Below are positions 26,328-36,946 of a DNA stretch of 64,000 bases, in pieces. Every line of letters starts with the position of its first letter. Position 1 is the first letter of the stretch. This DNA comes from Exiguobacterium algae (GTDB lineage: Bacteria > Bacillota > Bacilli > Exiguobacteriales > Exiguobacteriaceae). Under the pieces are notes generated by a model. The model saw only the letters and a list, made by a program, of their open reading frames with translations. It was not told where the DNA came from and searched no databases. The position numbers and the translations under genes are program-made. The stretch covers positions 620,001 through 684,000 of the forward strand of contig NZ_JACSKZ010000001.1 in the NCBI RefSeq assembly GCF_018617875.1, in the 5' to 3' direction.

Positions 26328-26759
26328 TCATTCTTTTACTTCGACGCCAAACACGTATCGGCTGTCACCTTTCTCCCATTTTCCGCCGGTTTCAAACAAA
26401 TATACGCCCGCTTCATTCGGGACGACCTGCTCGGCAGGAACGAGCTCTCCGTTCTCAATCCGGTGGAAGGAGAAGCTTTTCGGCTCTTCATGAAACGTGA
26501 TTTCAATGGGTTCTCCGGGTTTCACCGGGACGAGCTGCAAATCATCCGCTTCCGGCAACCCGTGATCTTCGCATACCCCATGCCCGTCAACTGCCCAACA
26601 AAATGTCGACTGCTTCACCTCAGCAGAGACCGATCCGACTTTAACGGTCGGGAGCGGCGGACTGACAGACTCTCCAGCTTCGGAGAAGGCGATATATAAT
26701 CCTCCGACAATCACCAATAAAATAATAAGTACAATCCAAAACTTCATATTTTTTGTCAT
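26328..26759 (-). CDS. membrane-anchored extracytoplasmic hypothetical protein
   Basis: The 143-residue protein starts with a basic N-terminus and one membrane helix (FWIVLIILLVIVGGLYIAF), then an acidic, mostly extracellular domain with a Cys pair in CWAVDGHGVCEDHG and short beta-rich segments (PGEPIEITFHEEPKSFSFHR). There is no lipobox. I do not recognise the family. It is ten bases upstream of the merR-type promoter on the same strand but probably separately expressed. GGGAGAG precedes the ATG. Confidence 0.75.
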   Translation of the reverse strand: MTKNMKFWIVLIILLVIVGGLYIAFSEAGESVSPPLPTVKVGSVSAEVKQSTFCWAVDGHGVCEDHGLPEADDLQLVPVKPGEPIEITFHEEPKSFSFHRIENGELVPAEQVVPNEAGVYLFETGGKWEKGDSRYVFGVEVKE

Positions 26760-26802
26760 CGTCTCTCCCCCTCTCCCACCTTATTCCCGATTCTAATGAA
26801 AA

Positions 26803-26831
26803 ATAAAAAGGACCCACTTTCGTGAGTCCTT
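26803..26831 (-). terminator. terminator of the UPF0316 gene
   Basis: On the minus strand AAGGACTCAC pairs with GTGGGTCCTT around GAAA, followed by TTTTATTTTT. It lies a few bases past the stop at 26836. Confidence 0.88.
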
Positions 26832-26835
26832 GCGA

Positions 26836-27348
26836 TCATTTTGGTCGACGAAGTCCTTTCATCATATACCCGCCTTTGAAATCAATCGGGTCGAATGCGA
26901 CGAGGAACGCCTTCGGTTCATATTTTTCAACGAGCTCCCGCAGTTCCTTCATCCGGGTCCGTGCCGCCAATACGTCCAGACGATAGCGAACGCCGTCCCG
27001 ACCTTGTCCTTCGTAGTGGGTGACCCCGTAGCCGTTGTCACGCATCTCTTGAAGCAGTTCCGCCGGGAATTCCTTCGTATGAACTTGAATCATGTTATAA
27101 CCGATCGCAAGCTTACGCTCAACGAATCCGCCGAGTAAAATCCCGAGTCCGAACCCGACCGCGTAGACGATCATCCCGAGTGTCGTCAAGTCCTGGAAGA
27201 CGATTCCGAGTGCAAAGATGTAGATGAGCGTCTCAAGTGTCCCAAACAACCCTGCAATGACCGTTTTCCCTTTCACGAGCATGATCGTCCGGAGCGTGAG
27301 CACCGGGACATAAATCAATTGTAATAATAAGATAAGCAAGATTCCCAT
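26836..27348 (-). CDS. UPF0316/DUF2179 membrane protein
   Basis: The 170-residue protein has three membrane segments in the first 95 residues (LLILLLQLIYVPVLTLRTI, then LIYIFALGIVF and VYAVGFGLGILLGGFV). A C-terminal cytoplasmic DUF2179 domain follows, with YNMIQVHTKEFPAELLQEMRD and KAFLVAFDPIDFKGGYM. This matches the UPF0316 family (B. subtilis YebE), whose function is undefined. It shares the DUF2179 domain with the two YitT proteins in this window. It is a single gene with a terminator. Confidence 0.88.
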   Translation of the reverse strand: MGILLILLLQLIYVPVLTLRTIMLVKGKTVIAGLFGTLETLIYIFALGIVFQDLTTLGMIVYAVGFGLGILLGGFVERKLAIGYNMIQVHTKEFPAELLQEMRDNGYGVTHYEGQGRDGVRYRLDVLAARTRMKELRELVEKYEPKAFLVAFDPIDFKGGYMMKGLRRPK

Positions 27349-27414
27349 ACCTTCATCGACCTCCGTTCAAATTCATTACCACCACTATTCCAAATTTTAA
27401 GACCAGATGCAACT

Positions 27415-27440
27415 AAAAAAGGCTGGCCGAAGCCAACCTC
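27415..27440 (-). terminator. terminator of the ribbon-helix-helix gene
   Basis: On the minus strand AGGTTGGC pairs with GCCAGCCT around TTCG, followed by TTTTTT. Confidence 0.88.
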
Positions 27441-27442
27441 TC

Positions 27443-27679
27443 TTAGTTATCAAGATTTTTTACGCTCGTGAGCAATTCGTAGTCTTTACGGATTACTTCG
27501 TAAATTGCATTCTTGTCCCCGTTTAACAACTCTTCAGCACGAAGCTGGTTCAAGAAGAGGCTCGTCGCAAACGTCACGAGGGCGCTTTTCGGAATCCCGA
27601 TTTCTTTTGCACGCTCTGTCATGACTTGGTCTAGCTTCGCGTCAATCGTGAGCGATACTCGTTTCTTTTCATTCGACAT
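27443..27679 (-). CDS. ribbon-helix-helix DNA-binding protein
   Basis: The 78-residue protein begins KKRVSLTIDAKLDQVMTERA, a beta strand then helix A, followed by KEIGIPKSALVTFATSLFL, the turn and helix B of the RHH (CopG/MetJ) fold. The C-terminal 30 residues are helical. Such proteins are small dimeric repressors. No toxin gene is adjacent, so an antitoxin role is not supported. It lies 85 bases downstream of whiA with its own promoter (27731-27759) and terminator. Confidence 0.7.
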   Translation of the reverse strand: MSNEKKRVSLTIDAKLDQVMTERAKEIGIPKSALVTFATSLFLNQLRAEELLNGDKNAIYEVIRKDYELLTSVKNLDN

Positions 27680-27730
27680 AATGATGAAGCTCCTTTAGTT
27701 CACTTTTCAATAATCTATACACAGTTGCTT

Positions 27731-27759
27731 ATTATATAGGAAGAATGGTTTTGGCGCAA
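27731..27759 (-). promoter_or_regulatory. promoter of the ribbon-helix-helix gene
   Basis: On the minus strand TTGCGC (27754-27759) and TATAAT (27731-27736) are 17 bases apart, just after the whiA stop. Confidence 0.6.
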
Positions 27760-27764
27760 CCGCG

Positions 27765-28718
27765 TCACGAAGAACCGATCTCTTCCCCGTTACGGACACG
27801 CTCTGCAATCTGGTCGATTTTACGAAGACGGTGATTGATCCCGGACTTCGAAATCGGTCCCGTTTCGAGCATCTCACCCAGTTCCTGTAGCGATACGTCC
27901 TGATGTGTCACGCGAAGCTCAGCAATCTCCCGGAGTTTTTTCGGTAAAATCTCCAGTCCAACCGTACGCTCAAGGAACTTGATGTTCTCGACCTGGCGGA
28001 GTGCCGCCCCGACCGTCTTGTTCAAGTTCGCCGTCTCACAGTTGACGAGCCGGTTGACAGAGTTTCTCATATCCTTCAGGATGCGGGCGTCCTCGAATTC
28101 GAGCATGCCTCGTGTCGCACCGATCAGTTTGAGAAAGTCAGAGATCTTCTCACTCTCTTTCATATAAAGAATATGCCCTTTTTTCCGTTCGAGCGTCTTC
28201 GCGTTCAGGTCAAACCGGTTGGCCAAATCGCGAAGAGCATGGTTATGGTTCTCGTATAACGAATACACTTCCAAATGATACGACGAGGTCTTCGGATTGT
28301 TGATCGACCCGCCGGCAAGGAACGCTCCACGTAAATAGGCGCGCGCCAACGCTTCATCCCGCGTCATGTCCGAATTCAGCGTTCGAATCATCTCATAGTT
28401 CTCCCCGAGGATCTCTAAGTCACGCAGCATCGTCTCCGCATGCTGTGAGACCCGGACGATATAGACGTTGTTCTTTTTCAGACGCATTTTCTTTCGAACG
28501 AACAAATCGAGCGGGTGGTCATACAACCGTTTCATGAGGGAATACATGCGCCGGGCGATCGATGCGTTCTCCGTCGAGACGTCGAGCGTCATCCCTCTAC
28601 CGAGCGCCAAGGAGATGACACCGTTCATACGGACGAGCGCAGACAATTCCGCCTTCGCTTCCGCATCGTTCACTTCAAGCTGCGTTAATTCTTTTTTTAC
28701 TTCTGAAGCAAAACTCAT
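27765..28718 (-). CDS. whiA: WhiA sporulation-type regulator
   Basis: The 317-residue protein has a LAGLIDADG-like homing endonuclease fold in the N-terminal two thirds ([20 protein letters not shown]) and a C-terminal helix-turn-helix ([34 protein letters not shown]). In Actinobacteria WhiA directs sporulation; in B. subtilis it affects cell division and chromosome segregation. The gene is immediately downstream of yvcK, and the rapZ-yvcK-whiA cluster is conserved across Firmicutes. AAAGGAGG precedes the ATG. Confidence 0.97.
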   Translation of the reverse strand: MSFASEVKKELTQLEVNDAEAKAELSALVRMNGVISLALGRGMTLDVSTENASIARRMYSLMKRLYDHPLDLFVRKKMRLKKNNVYIVRVSQHAETMLRDLEILGENYEMIRTLNSDMTRDEALARAYLRGAFLAGGSINNPKTSSYHLEVYSLYENHNHALRDLANRFDLNAKTLERKKGHILYMKESEKISDFLKLIGATRGMLEFEDARILKDMRNSVNRLVNCETANLNKTVGAALRQVENIKFLERTVGLEILPKKLREIAELRVTHQDVSLQELGEMLETGPISKSGINHRLRKIDQIAERVRNGEEIGSS

Positions 28719-28742
28719 GTGACTCCCCTCCTTTCTATCAAT

Positions 28743-29738
28743 CTATTTTAGTTCAAGCTCCTGGAACGAGCGTGGTTTTTTAATTCGTAGCACGCGCTGC
28801 ATCACAAGTCCTGCGATGGCATCCGAGTCATGACGGATATAGTCACGGTTATAATCGACGATATCCCCCGCGAGTACGTTTGTGCCGTAATTACGAAGTT
28901 TTTTCCGGTCAAATCGGACCTCTTCTGAGCCGTCCTCACGGTACCGGTTCAAATAATCGTCTTCGATCGGCTCATTGTTGACGACGATCGTGTCGATCGA
29001 TGACTTTCCGAGATACGACTCGATCACTTTCAAGTGCTTCATCGCATCGTACCCTTTCGTCTCTCCCGGCTGCGTCATGACGTTACAAATATATACGACA
29101 GGGGCACCTGAGCGTACGATTGCCTCCCGCACGTCTTTAATCAACAAGTTCGGGATGATGCTCGTATAGAGACTTCCCGGACCGAGTACGATGACGTCCG
29201 CCCGTTCGATCGCATCGACAACACCGGGTGCCGCCTTGATCCCATCCTCGAGTAAGAACAAGCGCTTAATCGGCTTTTGGCCGAGCGGGATTTTCGACTC
29301 GCCTTGGATGATCGTCCCGTCCTCAAATTCGGCAGCGAGTGTCATCAGTGTCTCCGTCACCGGCAACACTTTCCCTTGTGCGTTCAACAGCTGGGACATG
29401 ACGTCAATCGCTTTGACGAACGACCCTTCACATATATGGGTCGCAGCCGTCAACATCAAGTTACCGAGCGAGTGCCCTTCAAGGCCGTATCCTGTATCGA
29501 AGCGGTACTGCAAGATTTTATCCATGAGTGGCTCCACTTCAGACAACGCCAGAATGACGTTACGGATATCGCCCGGGGGCAGCATGTGGAACTCATCACG
29601 AAGACGTCCGGAGCTTCCTCCGTCGTCTCCTACCGTGACGATTGCCGTAATATCAAGCGGATAGTGTTTCAATCCGCGGACGAGTGTTGACAATCCTGTC
29701 CCACCGCCGATTGCGACTACTTTTCGCTCCCGTCTCAT
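28743..29738 (-). CDS. yvcK: gluconeogenesis factor, YvcK/CofD-like family
   Basis: The start at 29738 (MRRERKVVAIGGGTGLS) is favoured because AAGGAG sits eight bases upstream; an ATG at 29744 overlaps the rapZ stop. The 331-residue protein has GGGTGLSTLVRGLKHY, the DDGGSSGRLRDEF loop and PPGDIRNV of the CofD-like fold that binds a nucleotide sugar. It supports growth on gluconeogenic carbon sources and cell-wall synthesis in B. subtilis, where it senses UDP-GlcNAc. It overlaps rapZ and precedes whiA. Confidence 0.96.
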   Translation of the reverse strand: MRRERKVVAIGGGTGLSTLVRGLKHYPLDITAIVTVGDDGGSSGRLRDEFHMLPPGDIRNVILALSEVEPLMDKILQYRFDTGYGLEGHSLGNLMLTAATHICEGSFVKAIDVMSQLLNAQGKVLPVTETLMTLAAEFEDGTIIQGESKIPLGQKPIKRLFLLEDGIKAAPGVVDAIERADVIVLGPGSLYTSIIPNLLIKDVREAIVRSGAPVVYICNVMTQPGETKGYDAMKHLKVIESYLGKSSIDTIVVNNEPIEDDYLNRYREDGSEEVRFDRKKLRNYGTNVLAGDIVDYNRDYIRHDSDAIAGLVMQRVLRIKKPRSFQELELK

Positions 29739-29740
29739 TC

Positions 29741-30613
29741 TCATTTCTCCTTCGTCGCATGAACGAGATCACGATGGACAGTCTTGACGTTGTACCGTTC
29801 GGCGAAGTGTTCCGACACTTTCTCGGCGAATGTGATCGAACGGTGTTTCCCACCCGTACAGCCGAACGCCACGACAATCTGTGTTTTCCCTTCGCGCTTA
29901 TACTGCGGAAGAAGGAACTCGAGCATGTCGATTAATTTTTTATAGAACGCCCGCGCTTCCGGATGAGACATGACGTAATCCTGGACTTCCGTCGTTTGAC
30001 CGGTGAGCGGTCGAAGTTCTGGAATATAGAACGGGTTCGTGATGAAACGGACATCAAACAGCAGGTCGATGTCGAGTGGCACGCCATGCTTGAAGCCGAA
30101 CGACATGAAGTTCACGGTGAACGGAATCCGCTCCTCGTTGAACTGTTGCAAAATCCGGTCTTTCAGCATTTGCGGTTTGAGCTCGCTCGTATCATAGAGC
30201 GTATGTGCCCGGTCCCGGAACCCTTCGAGCAATTCCCGCTCCATCTTGATGCCGACGAGCGGTGCGTCTTCCGGTGCGAGCGGATGGGAACGACGCGTCT
30301 CTTTATAGCGACGGACGAGCACATCGTCGCGCGTGTCGAGATATAACAAATGCGGATGGACGTTTTGTTGCTCCAAATCGTCGATGACGATGAACAGACT
30401 ATCGATGAAGTCCCGCGTCCGTGTATCGATGGCGACCGCGATTTTCGGTCGGACCGAACTGATGACACCAATCAATTGCGGTAACAGGACCGGTGGTAAA
30501 TTATCCACGCAGAAATAGCCGAGGTCCTCAAAGCTGTTCATCGCAACCGATTTCCCAGCTCCGCTCATCCCGCTGATGATGATCAATTCTTCTAATCCTT
30601 TAAAATCTTCCAT
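29741..30613 (-). CDS. rapZ: RapZ family nucleotide-binding protein (YvcJ)
   Basis: The 290-residue P-loop protein has Walker A GMSGAGKS, a second site [16 protein letters not shown], and the C-terminal ligand-binding domain with [19 protein letters not shown] and [11 protein letters not shown]. In E. coli RapZ controls GlmZ RNA decay and glucosamine-6-phosphate synthesis; in B. subtilis YvcJ affects competence. It heads the rapZ-yvcK-whiA cluster. Its stop overlaps the yvcK start region. Confidence 0.96.
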   Translation of the reverse strand: MEDFKGLEELIIISGMSGAGKSVAMNSFEDLGYFCVDNLPPVLLPQLIGVISSVRPKIAVAIDTRTRDFIDSLFIVIDDLEQQNVHPHLLYLDTRDDVLVRRYKETRRSHPLAPEDAPLVGIKMERELLEGFRDRAHTLYDTSELKPQMLKDRILQQFNEERIPFTVNFMSFGFKHGVPLDIDLLFDVRFITNPFYIPELRPLTGQTTEVQDYVMSHPEARAFYKKLIDMLEFLLPQYKREGKTQIVVAFGCTGGKHRSITFAEKVSEHFAERYNVKTVHRDLVHATKEK

Positions 30614-30689
30614 ATCGCTGACGCCCCCTTAAAATTGACAACCGAGCCGTGTGTGTAGCTCTCTTCTTCATCTAGTATAACGAACGTCT

Positions 30690-30727
30690 GAAAAAAAGAG
30701 AAGGACCGCGGTTCCCCGCAGTCCTAG
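30690..30727 (-). terminator. terminator of trxB
   Basis: On the minus strand AGGACTGCGG pairs with CCGCGGTCCT around a GGAA loop, followed by a T-rich run. It lies ten bases past the trxB stop. Confidence 0.88.
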
Positions 30728-30736
30728 CTTCTTACA

Positions 30737-31753
<1,017 letters not shown>

Positions 31754-31759
31754 CTATCT

Positions 31760-33232
31760 TTATGCCTGTTCGAGTGTCCGTTTGAAAGCACGAATGGTCT
31801 CAGTCAGTGTCTCGACCGGTACCATGAATGCCTGCGCACAGTCCTCAAGAATCAAGGCGTCACGCTTCGCATAAAACATCCAGACAAGCGCTGCGGCCGA
31901 GGCAGATACATCCTCAAATCCTTCTTGTGACAGGAGCAGTTTGGCGAACCGCTCATAAAAGTCTCCTTCAAGACTCATCCGTTCTGCTTCCGACACTTGT
32001 TCTTCGGCGAGCAGGAGCGCTTCATACGCACGGTGAATCTTCACATCCCCAGTAAAGGGTTGATCACACAACACGGCACGGCATTTTTCTGCAAAGGCGC
32101 GTACCGTTTCGTTTTCCGTCACCTTGTTCGTCAATGCGAGTGCTTCGAACGCCTCGTCGTCGGCGAGATTTGAAATGATTCGGATGATTTCGACCCGGGC
32201 CACATCATCTTCTTGGCGAAGGCCTTGAACGAGCGCCGAGCGGAACTCCAGGTTCTCTCGGATGTCGAATGCTTGTTTGTCTTCGATTTGCTTCATTTCC
32301 TCACTGTTCAAATAGCTGGCTGCTTCTTCAAGACGTCCAGTCTTGTAGGCAGACACGCTGAGCCAATGCCCGAACAATGAATCACCATGGAAGCCACGTT
32401 CTTTTAATAAACGCAATTCTTCATAGGCACGGTCGTACTGTCCGACGAGCGCAAGCGTCGTCGCCAATTTATAGCGCAGGTCAAATTGGAGTGGGCGGAC
32501 ACGTGTGAGCGGTGATGACAGTTGGAGAGCTGCTTCGGACTGCCCTGCTTCGTGTAAGAGTAAAATCGTATTTAACAAGGCATGCAGGTTGCCCGGGTTT
32601 TCATCCAATACGTACTCAAGCGTCTGAAAGGCGGCCTCGTCGTTTCCAAGATAGAAGTTGACGATGGCCAGATTATTATAGCCTGGCCAAAACTCCGGAT
32701 AGTGCTCAATCAACCGCTCGAGCGTTCCTTTAGCCGCGAACAGGCGACCTTTATCGATTTGACGTTGTGCTTCGCTGTGCCACGAAATCAATTCGTCTTC
32801 CTCGTCATCTTCAAACTCCTGTTCAAGTTCGATCAGCTCGAGGAGTGATTGAACGGCTTCCGTATATTGACCTCTCGTCTCACGCGCAAGATATTCCGAC
32901 GCATATGCCGCGGCTTCTTCATATTGAGAGATATAGGCGCAGTTGCTGGCAAGGTGATACAGGGCCTCTGTTGCTGTTTCATCGAGTTCTAACACTCGTT
33001 TCCACACGTCATTGGCGTGGTAGACCTCCCCTACTTCGAATAACAGTTCTGCATACTGTTTATGGTAGTCGACGCGATGCGTGGCCGCAGCCGTTGCTTC
33101 GGCCATGAAAAAAGTCGCTTCATCCAGGCGACCTTCACGTAACGCACGACGACCTCTATAGTAGTGGAGCTCCGCTGCGAGCGGAGATTCTGGTTCGGGT
33201 AGCGTCATTACTGCTTCATAGTTCGCTTCCAT
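31760..33232 (-). CDS. tetratricopeptide-repeat protein (YvcD-like)
   Basis: The 490-residue protein has TPR-like helix pairs along its length, for example YYRGRRALREGRLDEATFFM near residue 25, WPGYNNLAIVNFYLGNDEAA near 200, and the following helices to about 290. An acidic linker (EQEFEDDEEDELI) separates two TPR blocks. The C-terminal 150 residues are helical without clear repeats. TPRs bind partner proteins. The gene lies upstream of trxB like B. subtilis yvcD, so it is a likely ortholog. A GGAGG site precedes the ATG. Confidence 0.85.
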   Translation of the reverse strand: MEANYEAVMTLPEPESPLAAELHYYRGRRALREGRLDEATFFMAEATAAATHRVDYHKQYAELLFEVGEVYHANDVWKRVLELDETATEALYHLASNCAYISQYEEAAAYASEYLARETRGQYTEAVQSLLELIELEQEFEDDEEDELISWHSEAQRQIDKGRLFAAKGTLERLIEHYPEFWPGYNNLAIVNFYLGNDEAAFQTLEYVLDENPGNLHALLNTILLLHEAGQSEAALQLSSPLTRVRPLQFDLRYKLATTLALVGQYDRAYEELRLLKERGFHGDSLFGHWLSVSAYKTGRLEEAASYLNSEEMKQIEDKQAFDIRENLEFRSALVQGLRQEDDVARVEIIRIISNLADDEAFEALALTNKVTENETVRAFAEKCRAVLCDQPFTGDVKIHRAYEALLLAEEQVSEAERMSLEGDFYERFAKLLLSQEGFEDVSASAAALVWMFYAKRDALILEDCAQAFMVPVETLTETIRAFKRTLEQA

Positions 33233-33528
33233 ATTCTAAATCCTCCACATCATCTCTGAAAATCTTTTTTTAGTTGCAGGGATAAGAATACCGCACTCCA
33301 ACAGCGAGAGCAACTGAAAAACTTAAAAAAAATATCGACTATATTCCCCGTATAATGAAAATTTTTTGATAGGTGGAAAAATTGTTTTTTGACAAAAATA
33401 TGATTTGCAAAAGAGTAGATAAAATTGGGCAAAAAAGCGGTATCACCCTTAAAAAAAGTGATACCGCTCAAGTAATTCCAAACAGATGTATATAAGATGT
33501 TCGTAAAAAGATTTTGCGCTAAATTGTG
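33233..33528. other. 296-bp intergenic region
   Basis: It holds the leader of the TPR gene on its left and a terminator (33430-33469) for the yvoF-side operon on its right. No coding frame or conserved RNA was recognised. Confidence 0.5.
33430..33469 (-). terminator. terminator of the hprK-lgt-ppaX-yvoF operon
   Basis: On the minus strand AGCGGTATCAC pairs perfectly with GTGATACCGCT around a 12-base loop, followed by TTTTTT. It lies 60 bases past the yvoF-like stop. Confidence 0.88.
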
Positions 33529-34011
33529 TCAAATATGTGTCGACGATTGCAGTTTCGAACCGAAGACCCGTTCGCCCGGGAGGACGTCCCGATGCACGAC
33601 GGCCCCAGCTCCGATGACGGCCCCGTCACCAATCGTCACACCTGGCAGCACGGTCACGTTCGCGCCGATCAACACGTTGTCTCCAATGATCACGTCTCCG
33701 ATCCGATATTCATCGACGAGATATTCGTGGCAAAGGATCGTCGAGTTAAATCCGATGACCGTATTGCGGCCAATCTTGATCCGCTCCGGGAACATGACGT
33801 CCGGCGTCACCATGAGGGCAAGTGCGCTGTACTCGCCGATCTCCATTCCAAGAAACGTCCGGTAGAGCCACCGTTTCGCTTTCACCGAAGGGAAGTAGCG
33901 TCCGATCAAGACGACCGTCGTATTTTTGAACACGCGAAGGAATCGAATCGTCCGATACATCTGCCATAACGGATTCGGTCCGTCGATGCGGAAGCGTTCC
34001 GTCTTACGCAT
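33529..34011 (-). CDS. yvoF: acyltransferase of the left-handed beta-helix family (YvoF-like)
   Basis: The start at 34011 (MRKTERFRIDGPN) is chosen for its GAGGTG site; it overlaps the ppaX stop. The roughly 160-residue protein has an N-terminal helical segment and hexapeptide repeats (IKIGRNTVIGFNST, IGDNVLIGANVTVLPGVTIGDGAVIGAGAVV), the parallel beta-helix of O-acetyltransferases. It keeps His in ILCHEYL. The last residues after ERVFG differ from the common VPAK ending. The acceptor is unknown. Its place after ppaX matches B. subtilis yvoF. Confidence 0.85.
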   Translation of the reverse strand: MRKTERFRIDGPNPLWQMYRTIRFLRVFKNTTVVLIGRYFPSVKAKRWLYRTFLGMEIGEYSALALMVTPDVMFPERIKIGRNTVIGFNSTILCHEYLVDEYRIGDVIIGDNVLIGANVTVLPGVTIGDGAVIGAGAVVHRDVLPGERVFGSKLQSSTHI

Positions 34012-34654
34012 TACCCGACACCTCGACGAGCCATGCCTCGAAATGTTCCATCGAATCGATGATGACGTCCGGTTCGAGCGATTCAAGGAACGCCCGTCCT
34101 TTCAGTGCCCAACCGACAGCGACCGTCTTTGTTCCCGCGTTTTTCCCGCTGAAGATATCAGTATCGTTGTCGCCGACCATGACCGCCCGTTCCGGTCTCG
34201 ACCCGAGCGCCTGAAGCGCCCGTTCAACCGGCTCGGCATGCGGTTTCTCGTTTTCGACATCATCCGCCGTGACGACGACGTTGAACAAATGGTCGATTCC
34301 AAACAATTTGAGACCACGCTCGACAACCGGTCGCCCTTTCGACGTGACAATGCCCATCTTGTATCCTTTTGCGTGAAGACGGTTCAAGCCTTCGATGACG
34401 CCCGGATACTCGGCGACGAGTTCATCATGCATCGCAATGTTGAAGCTTCGGTAGAACGCCTGCATTTCCTTCCATTCCGGTTCATTCAGTTCTCGAAACG
34501 ACTTCTCGAGCGTCGGTCCGATGAAACGGTAAATGTCTTCCTCGTGGAACGTCTTTTCCGGGAAATAATAGGAAAATGTATGACGGAAGCTCGCAATGAT
34601 CAACGGATTCGTATCAAGCAATGTTCCATCCAAATCAAACAATAATGTATCCAT
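34004..34654 (-). CDS. ppaX: pyrophosphatase PpaX (HAD superfamily)
   Basis: The 216-residue HAD phosphatase has motif I FDLDGTLLDTNP with the nucleophile Asp, motif II VTSKGR, motif III Lys near 147 (KPHAEPVERAL), and motif IV VGDNDTDIF. Family members hydrolyse pyrophosphate released by the HprK phosphorylase reaction, which fits the hprK-lgt-ppaX order. The start overlaps the lgt stop (TAATG). Confidence 0.9.
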   Translation of the reverse strand: MDTLLFDLDGTLLDTNPLIIASFRHTFSYYFPEKTFHEEDIYRFIGPTLEKSFRELNEPEWKEMQAFYRSFNIAMHDELVAEYPGVIEGLNRLHAKGYKMGIVTSKGRPVVERGLKLFGIDHLFNVVVTADDVENEKPHAEPVERALQALGSRPERAVMVGDNDTDIFSGKNAGTKTVAVGWALKGRAFLESLEPDVIIDSMEHFEAWLVEVSGNA

Positions 34655-35472
34655 TAATCAAACAATCCTTTCTCCGACGGGTCGTCGTAGCGCTTCGCCT
34701 TACGACGAACGACCATGACGACAACTCCAAAGACAATCATCCCGATCGAGACGAGCTGCGCCGTCCGAAGGTCACCAGTCATCAAGCTGTCTGTCCGCAA
34801 GCCTTCGATGTAGAAGCGTCCAATCGAATACCAGACGAGGTACGACAAGAAAATATAACCTCGCGGCGGATTGCCGACCATACGCCAGACGACGAGGAGA
34901 ATGACTCCGATGATGTTCCAAACACTTTCATATAAAAAGGTCGGGATGTAGTATGCTCCGTCGATATACATCTGATTGACGATCCAGTCCGGTAGCATGA
35001 GTGTATTTTCTAAGAAGCTGCGTGTCGTTTCCCCGCCATGTGCTTCCTGGTTCATGAAGTTCCCCCAACGACCCACTGCTTGGCCGAGCAGGAGTGACGG
35101 CGCCAAAATATCCGTCACTTTCCAGAATGACATCGATTTTCGCATACAATAGACGATGACGACAAGCAGCGCACCAAAGATGGCGCCATGAATGGCAATC
35201 CCGCCTTGCCGGATGTCGATGATTTGCCCAAGGTTCTCTTTATAGTAGTCCCATTGGAAAATGACGTAGTAGATGCGGGCGAAGACAATACTGATCGGAA
35301 TCGACCAGATGACGATGTCGACGAGTCGCTCTGAATCATAGTTGATCCGTTTCGCCTCGAATAAAGCAAGAAATAGTCCAAGCATCGCACCGAATGCGAT
35401 GATCATTCCGTACCAGTAAATCGGGAGTGACCCGATTTCAAACGCTACACGATCAAATGTCGGTTCTACCAT
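34654..35472 (-). CDS. lgt: prolipoprotein diacylglyceryl transferase
   Basis: The 272-residue membrane enzyme has seven predicted helices, the signature [14 protein letters not shown] with the essential Arg and Asn, and the HGAIFGALL motif. It moves diacylglycerol from phosphatidylglycerol to the lipobox cysteine of lipoproteins such as the cytochrome c-551 seen at 53565-53900. Its ATG overlaps the hprK stop (TAATG) and its stop overlaps ppaX, so translation is tightly coupled. Confidence 0.98.
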   Translation of the reverse strand: MVEPTFDRVAFEIGSLPIYWYGMIIAFGAMLGLFLALFEAKRINYDSERLVDIVIWSIPISIVFARIYYVIFQWDYYKENLGQIIDIRQGGIAIHGAIFGALLVVIVYCMRKSMSFWKVTDILAPSLLLGQAVGRWGNFMNQEAHGGETTRSFLENTLMLPDWIVNQMYIDGAYYIPTFLYESVWNIIGVILLVVWRMVGNPPRGYIFLSYLVWYSIGRFYIEGLRTDSLMTGDLRTAQLVSIGMIVFGVVVMVVRRKAKRYDDPSEKGLFD

Positions 35473-36410
35473 TATCCTAAGTCTCCTTCAGTATCGTGGA
35501 TCGCGTTCGCCAAGCGTTCCGCGAACTCTTCAGCCGTATTGATTCCCATGTTTTGCAGACGATAGTTCATCGCCGCGACCTCGATGATGACCGCCAAGTT
35601 TCGACCTGGGCGGACCGGAATCGTGAGTAACGGCACTTCACTGTCGATGATTTTCATCGTATTGTGATCGAGACCGACGCGGTCATACACCTTGCCTGCG
35701 TCCCAGTTTTCCAAATTGACGATGAGACTGATTTTTTTGTGTGAGCGGACAGCACCCGCTCCAAACAACGTCATGACGTCGATGATGCCGATTCCCCGGA
35801 TCTCAAGCAAGTGACGGATGAGTTTCGGGGCTGACCCGACGAGGAGCTGATCGCCTGTCTGACGAATCTCGACCGAGTCGTCCGCAACGAGGCGATGCCC
35901 GCGCTTGACGAGTTCAAGTGCCGTTTCCGACTTCCCGACACCGCTCTGTCCTTTGATGAGAACCCCGACACCATAAATATCGACGAGCACACCGTGCATC
36001 GCCGTCATCGGCGCAAGTTCCATCTCGAGGAAGTTCGTGATTTGTGATTCGATCGACGTCGTCACGGCGTTTGTCCGCATGAGCGGGACATTCGCCGACT
36101 CGGCCTCTTCTTCGATTTCTTTCGGGACATCAAATCCACGCGTGATCAAAATACCCGGCGTGAGTTCTGTGCAGAGGATTTTTGCACGTTCCCGACGCTT
36201 TTCTTCTGACAAGCTGGCGAAGAAGGTCAATTCCGTTTTACCGAGTACTTGAAGACGATTTTTTGCGTAATGAGTATAGTAGCCGGCAAGGACAAGGCCC
36301 GGGCGACTAAGGTCCGGAGTGGCAACGGGACGATGTAGTCCTTCTCCTCCGGCAATGACTTGAAGCTTGAAGCGCTCAACGACTTGAGCCGTTCGTACGA
36401 TATTTTGCAT
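35472..36410 (-). CDS. hprK: HPr kinase/phosphorylase
   Basis: The 312-residue bifunctional enzyme has Walker [13 protein letters not shown] near residue 155, the HprK signature [11 protein letters not shown], and the C-terminal [19 protein letters not shown] region. It phosphorylates HPr on a serine in response to glycolytic intermediates and drives CcpA catabolite repression; two cre-like sites in this window are possible targets. It is the first gene of the hprK-lgt-ppaX-yvoF operon, with AAAGGGG before the ATG. Confidence 0.98.
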   Translation of the reverse strand: MQNIVRTAQVVERFKLQVIAGGEGLHRPVATPDLSRPGLVLAGYYTHYAKNRLQVLGKTELTFFASLSEEKRRERAKILCTELTPGILITRGFDVPKEIEEEAESANVPLMRTNAVTTSIESQITNFLEMELAPMTAMHGVLVDIYGVGVLIKGQSGVGKSETALELVKRGHRLVADDSVEIRQTGDQLLVGSAPKLIRHLLEIRGIGIIDVMTLFGAGAVRSHKKISLIVNLENWDAGKVYDRVGLDHNTMKIIDSEVPLLTIPVRPGRNLAVIIEVAAMNYRLQNMGINTAEEFAERLANAIHDTEGDLG

Positions 36411-36558
36411 AATGATCTGCCCCTTTCACGCTCATTATTGTATCATAGCTCTTTCGAAGAAGTGTGAAGGAAGTGACAAGGAAAATGGCCAAACTTGTTG
36501 AAACTATAAGTAGAAATAGTCCGTAAATAGGATAGAACGTAAAAGGAGGTGAATTGTT

Positions 36559-36903
36559 ATGGATGCAGTATTGATTATTTTCATTTTACTCGCTTTCGTA
36601 GTAGGGATTGCCACGCTCGCCTATTTGATCAAATCATTGATTGATATGTGGCGCGACTATAGCACGACGAAGAACGATACGGTCTTATTGCTCTTCATTT
36701 TAAACATCGTCGGATTGTTCTTATCCGGTGCCCTCGTATCGATGATCGTCGCCATTATCTTCTATTGGAATCGTTCGAAATCGATGCGTACGCTCGGCAT
36801 CGTCTTGCTCATTGCCGGACCGGTCCTGTTCATCGTCTTCGCTGCTAGTGCCTTCATGATGTTCGATACACAAATCATGGAGTGGGAACAGATGAATTAT
36901 TGA
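36559..36903 (+). CDS. small membrane protein, three predicted helices
   Basis: The 114-residue protein has hydrophobic segments at about 4-24, 42-67 and 78-103 (for example TLGIVLLIAGPVLFIVFAAS), with a charged loop RDYSTTKND. A strong AAAAGGAGGTG site precedes the ATG. It has no recognised motif or family. It is isolated between hprK (divergent) and a convergent DUF4097 gene. Confidence 0.75.
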   Translation: MDAVLIIFILLAFVVGIATLAYLIKSLIDMWRDYSTTKNDTVLLLFILNIVGLFLSGALVSMIVAIIFYWNRSKSMRTLGIVLLIAGPVLFIVFAASAFMMFDTQIMEWEQMNY

Positions 36904-36905
36904 CA

Positions 36906-36942
36906 CAAAAAATCCGAAGGTCGTGATGACCTTCGGATTTGC
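36906..36942. terminator. bidirectional terminator
   Basis: AATCCGAAGGTC at 36911-36922 pairs perfectly with GACCTTCGGATT at 36928-36939 around GTGAT. T/A runs flank it, and it serves two convergent genes. Confidence 0.85.
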
Positions 36943-36946
36943 TCGT

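Noticed and set aside
27443-27679. Ribbon-helix-helix gene as an antitoxin
   Set aside because: No toxin-like gene is adjacent; neighbours are whiA and a UPF0316 gene.
36490-36512. Possible sigma-54 promoter (TGGCC...TTG) upstream of the small membrane gene
   Set aside because: The required GC at -12 is missing, so the match is too weak.
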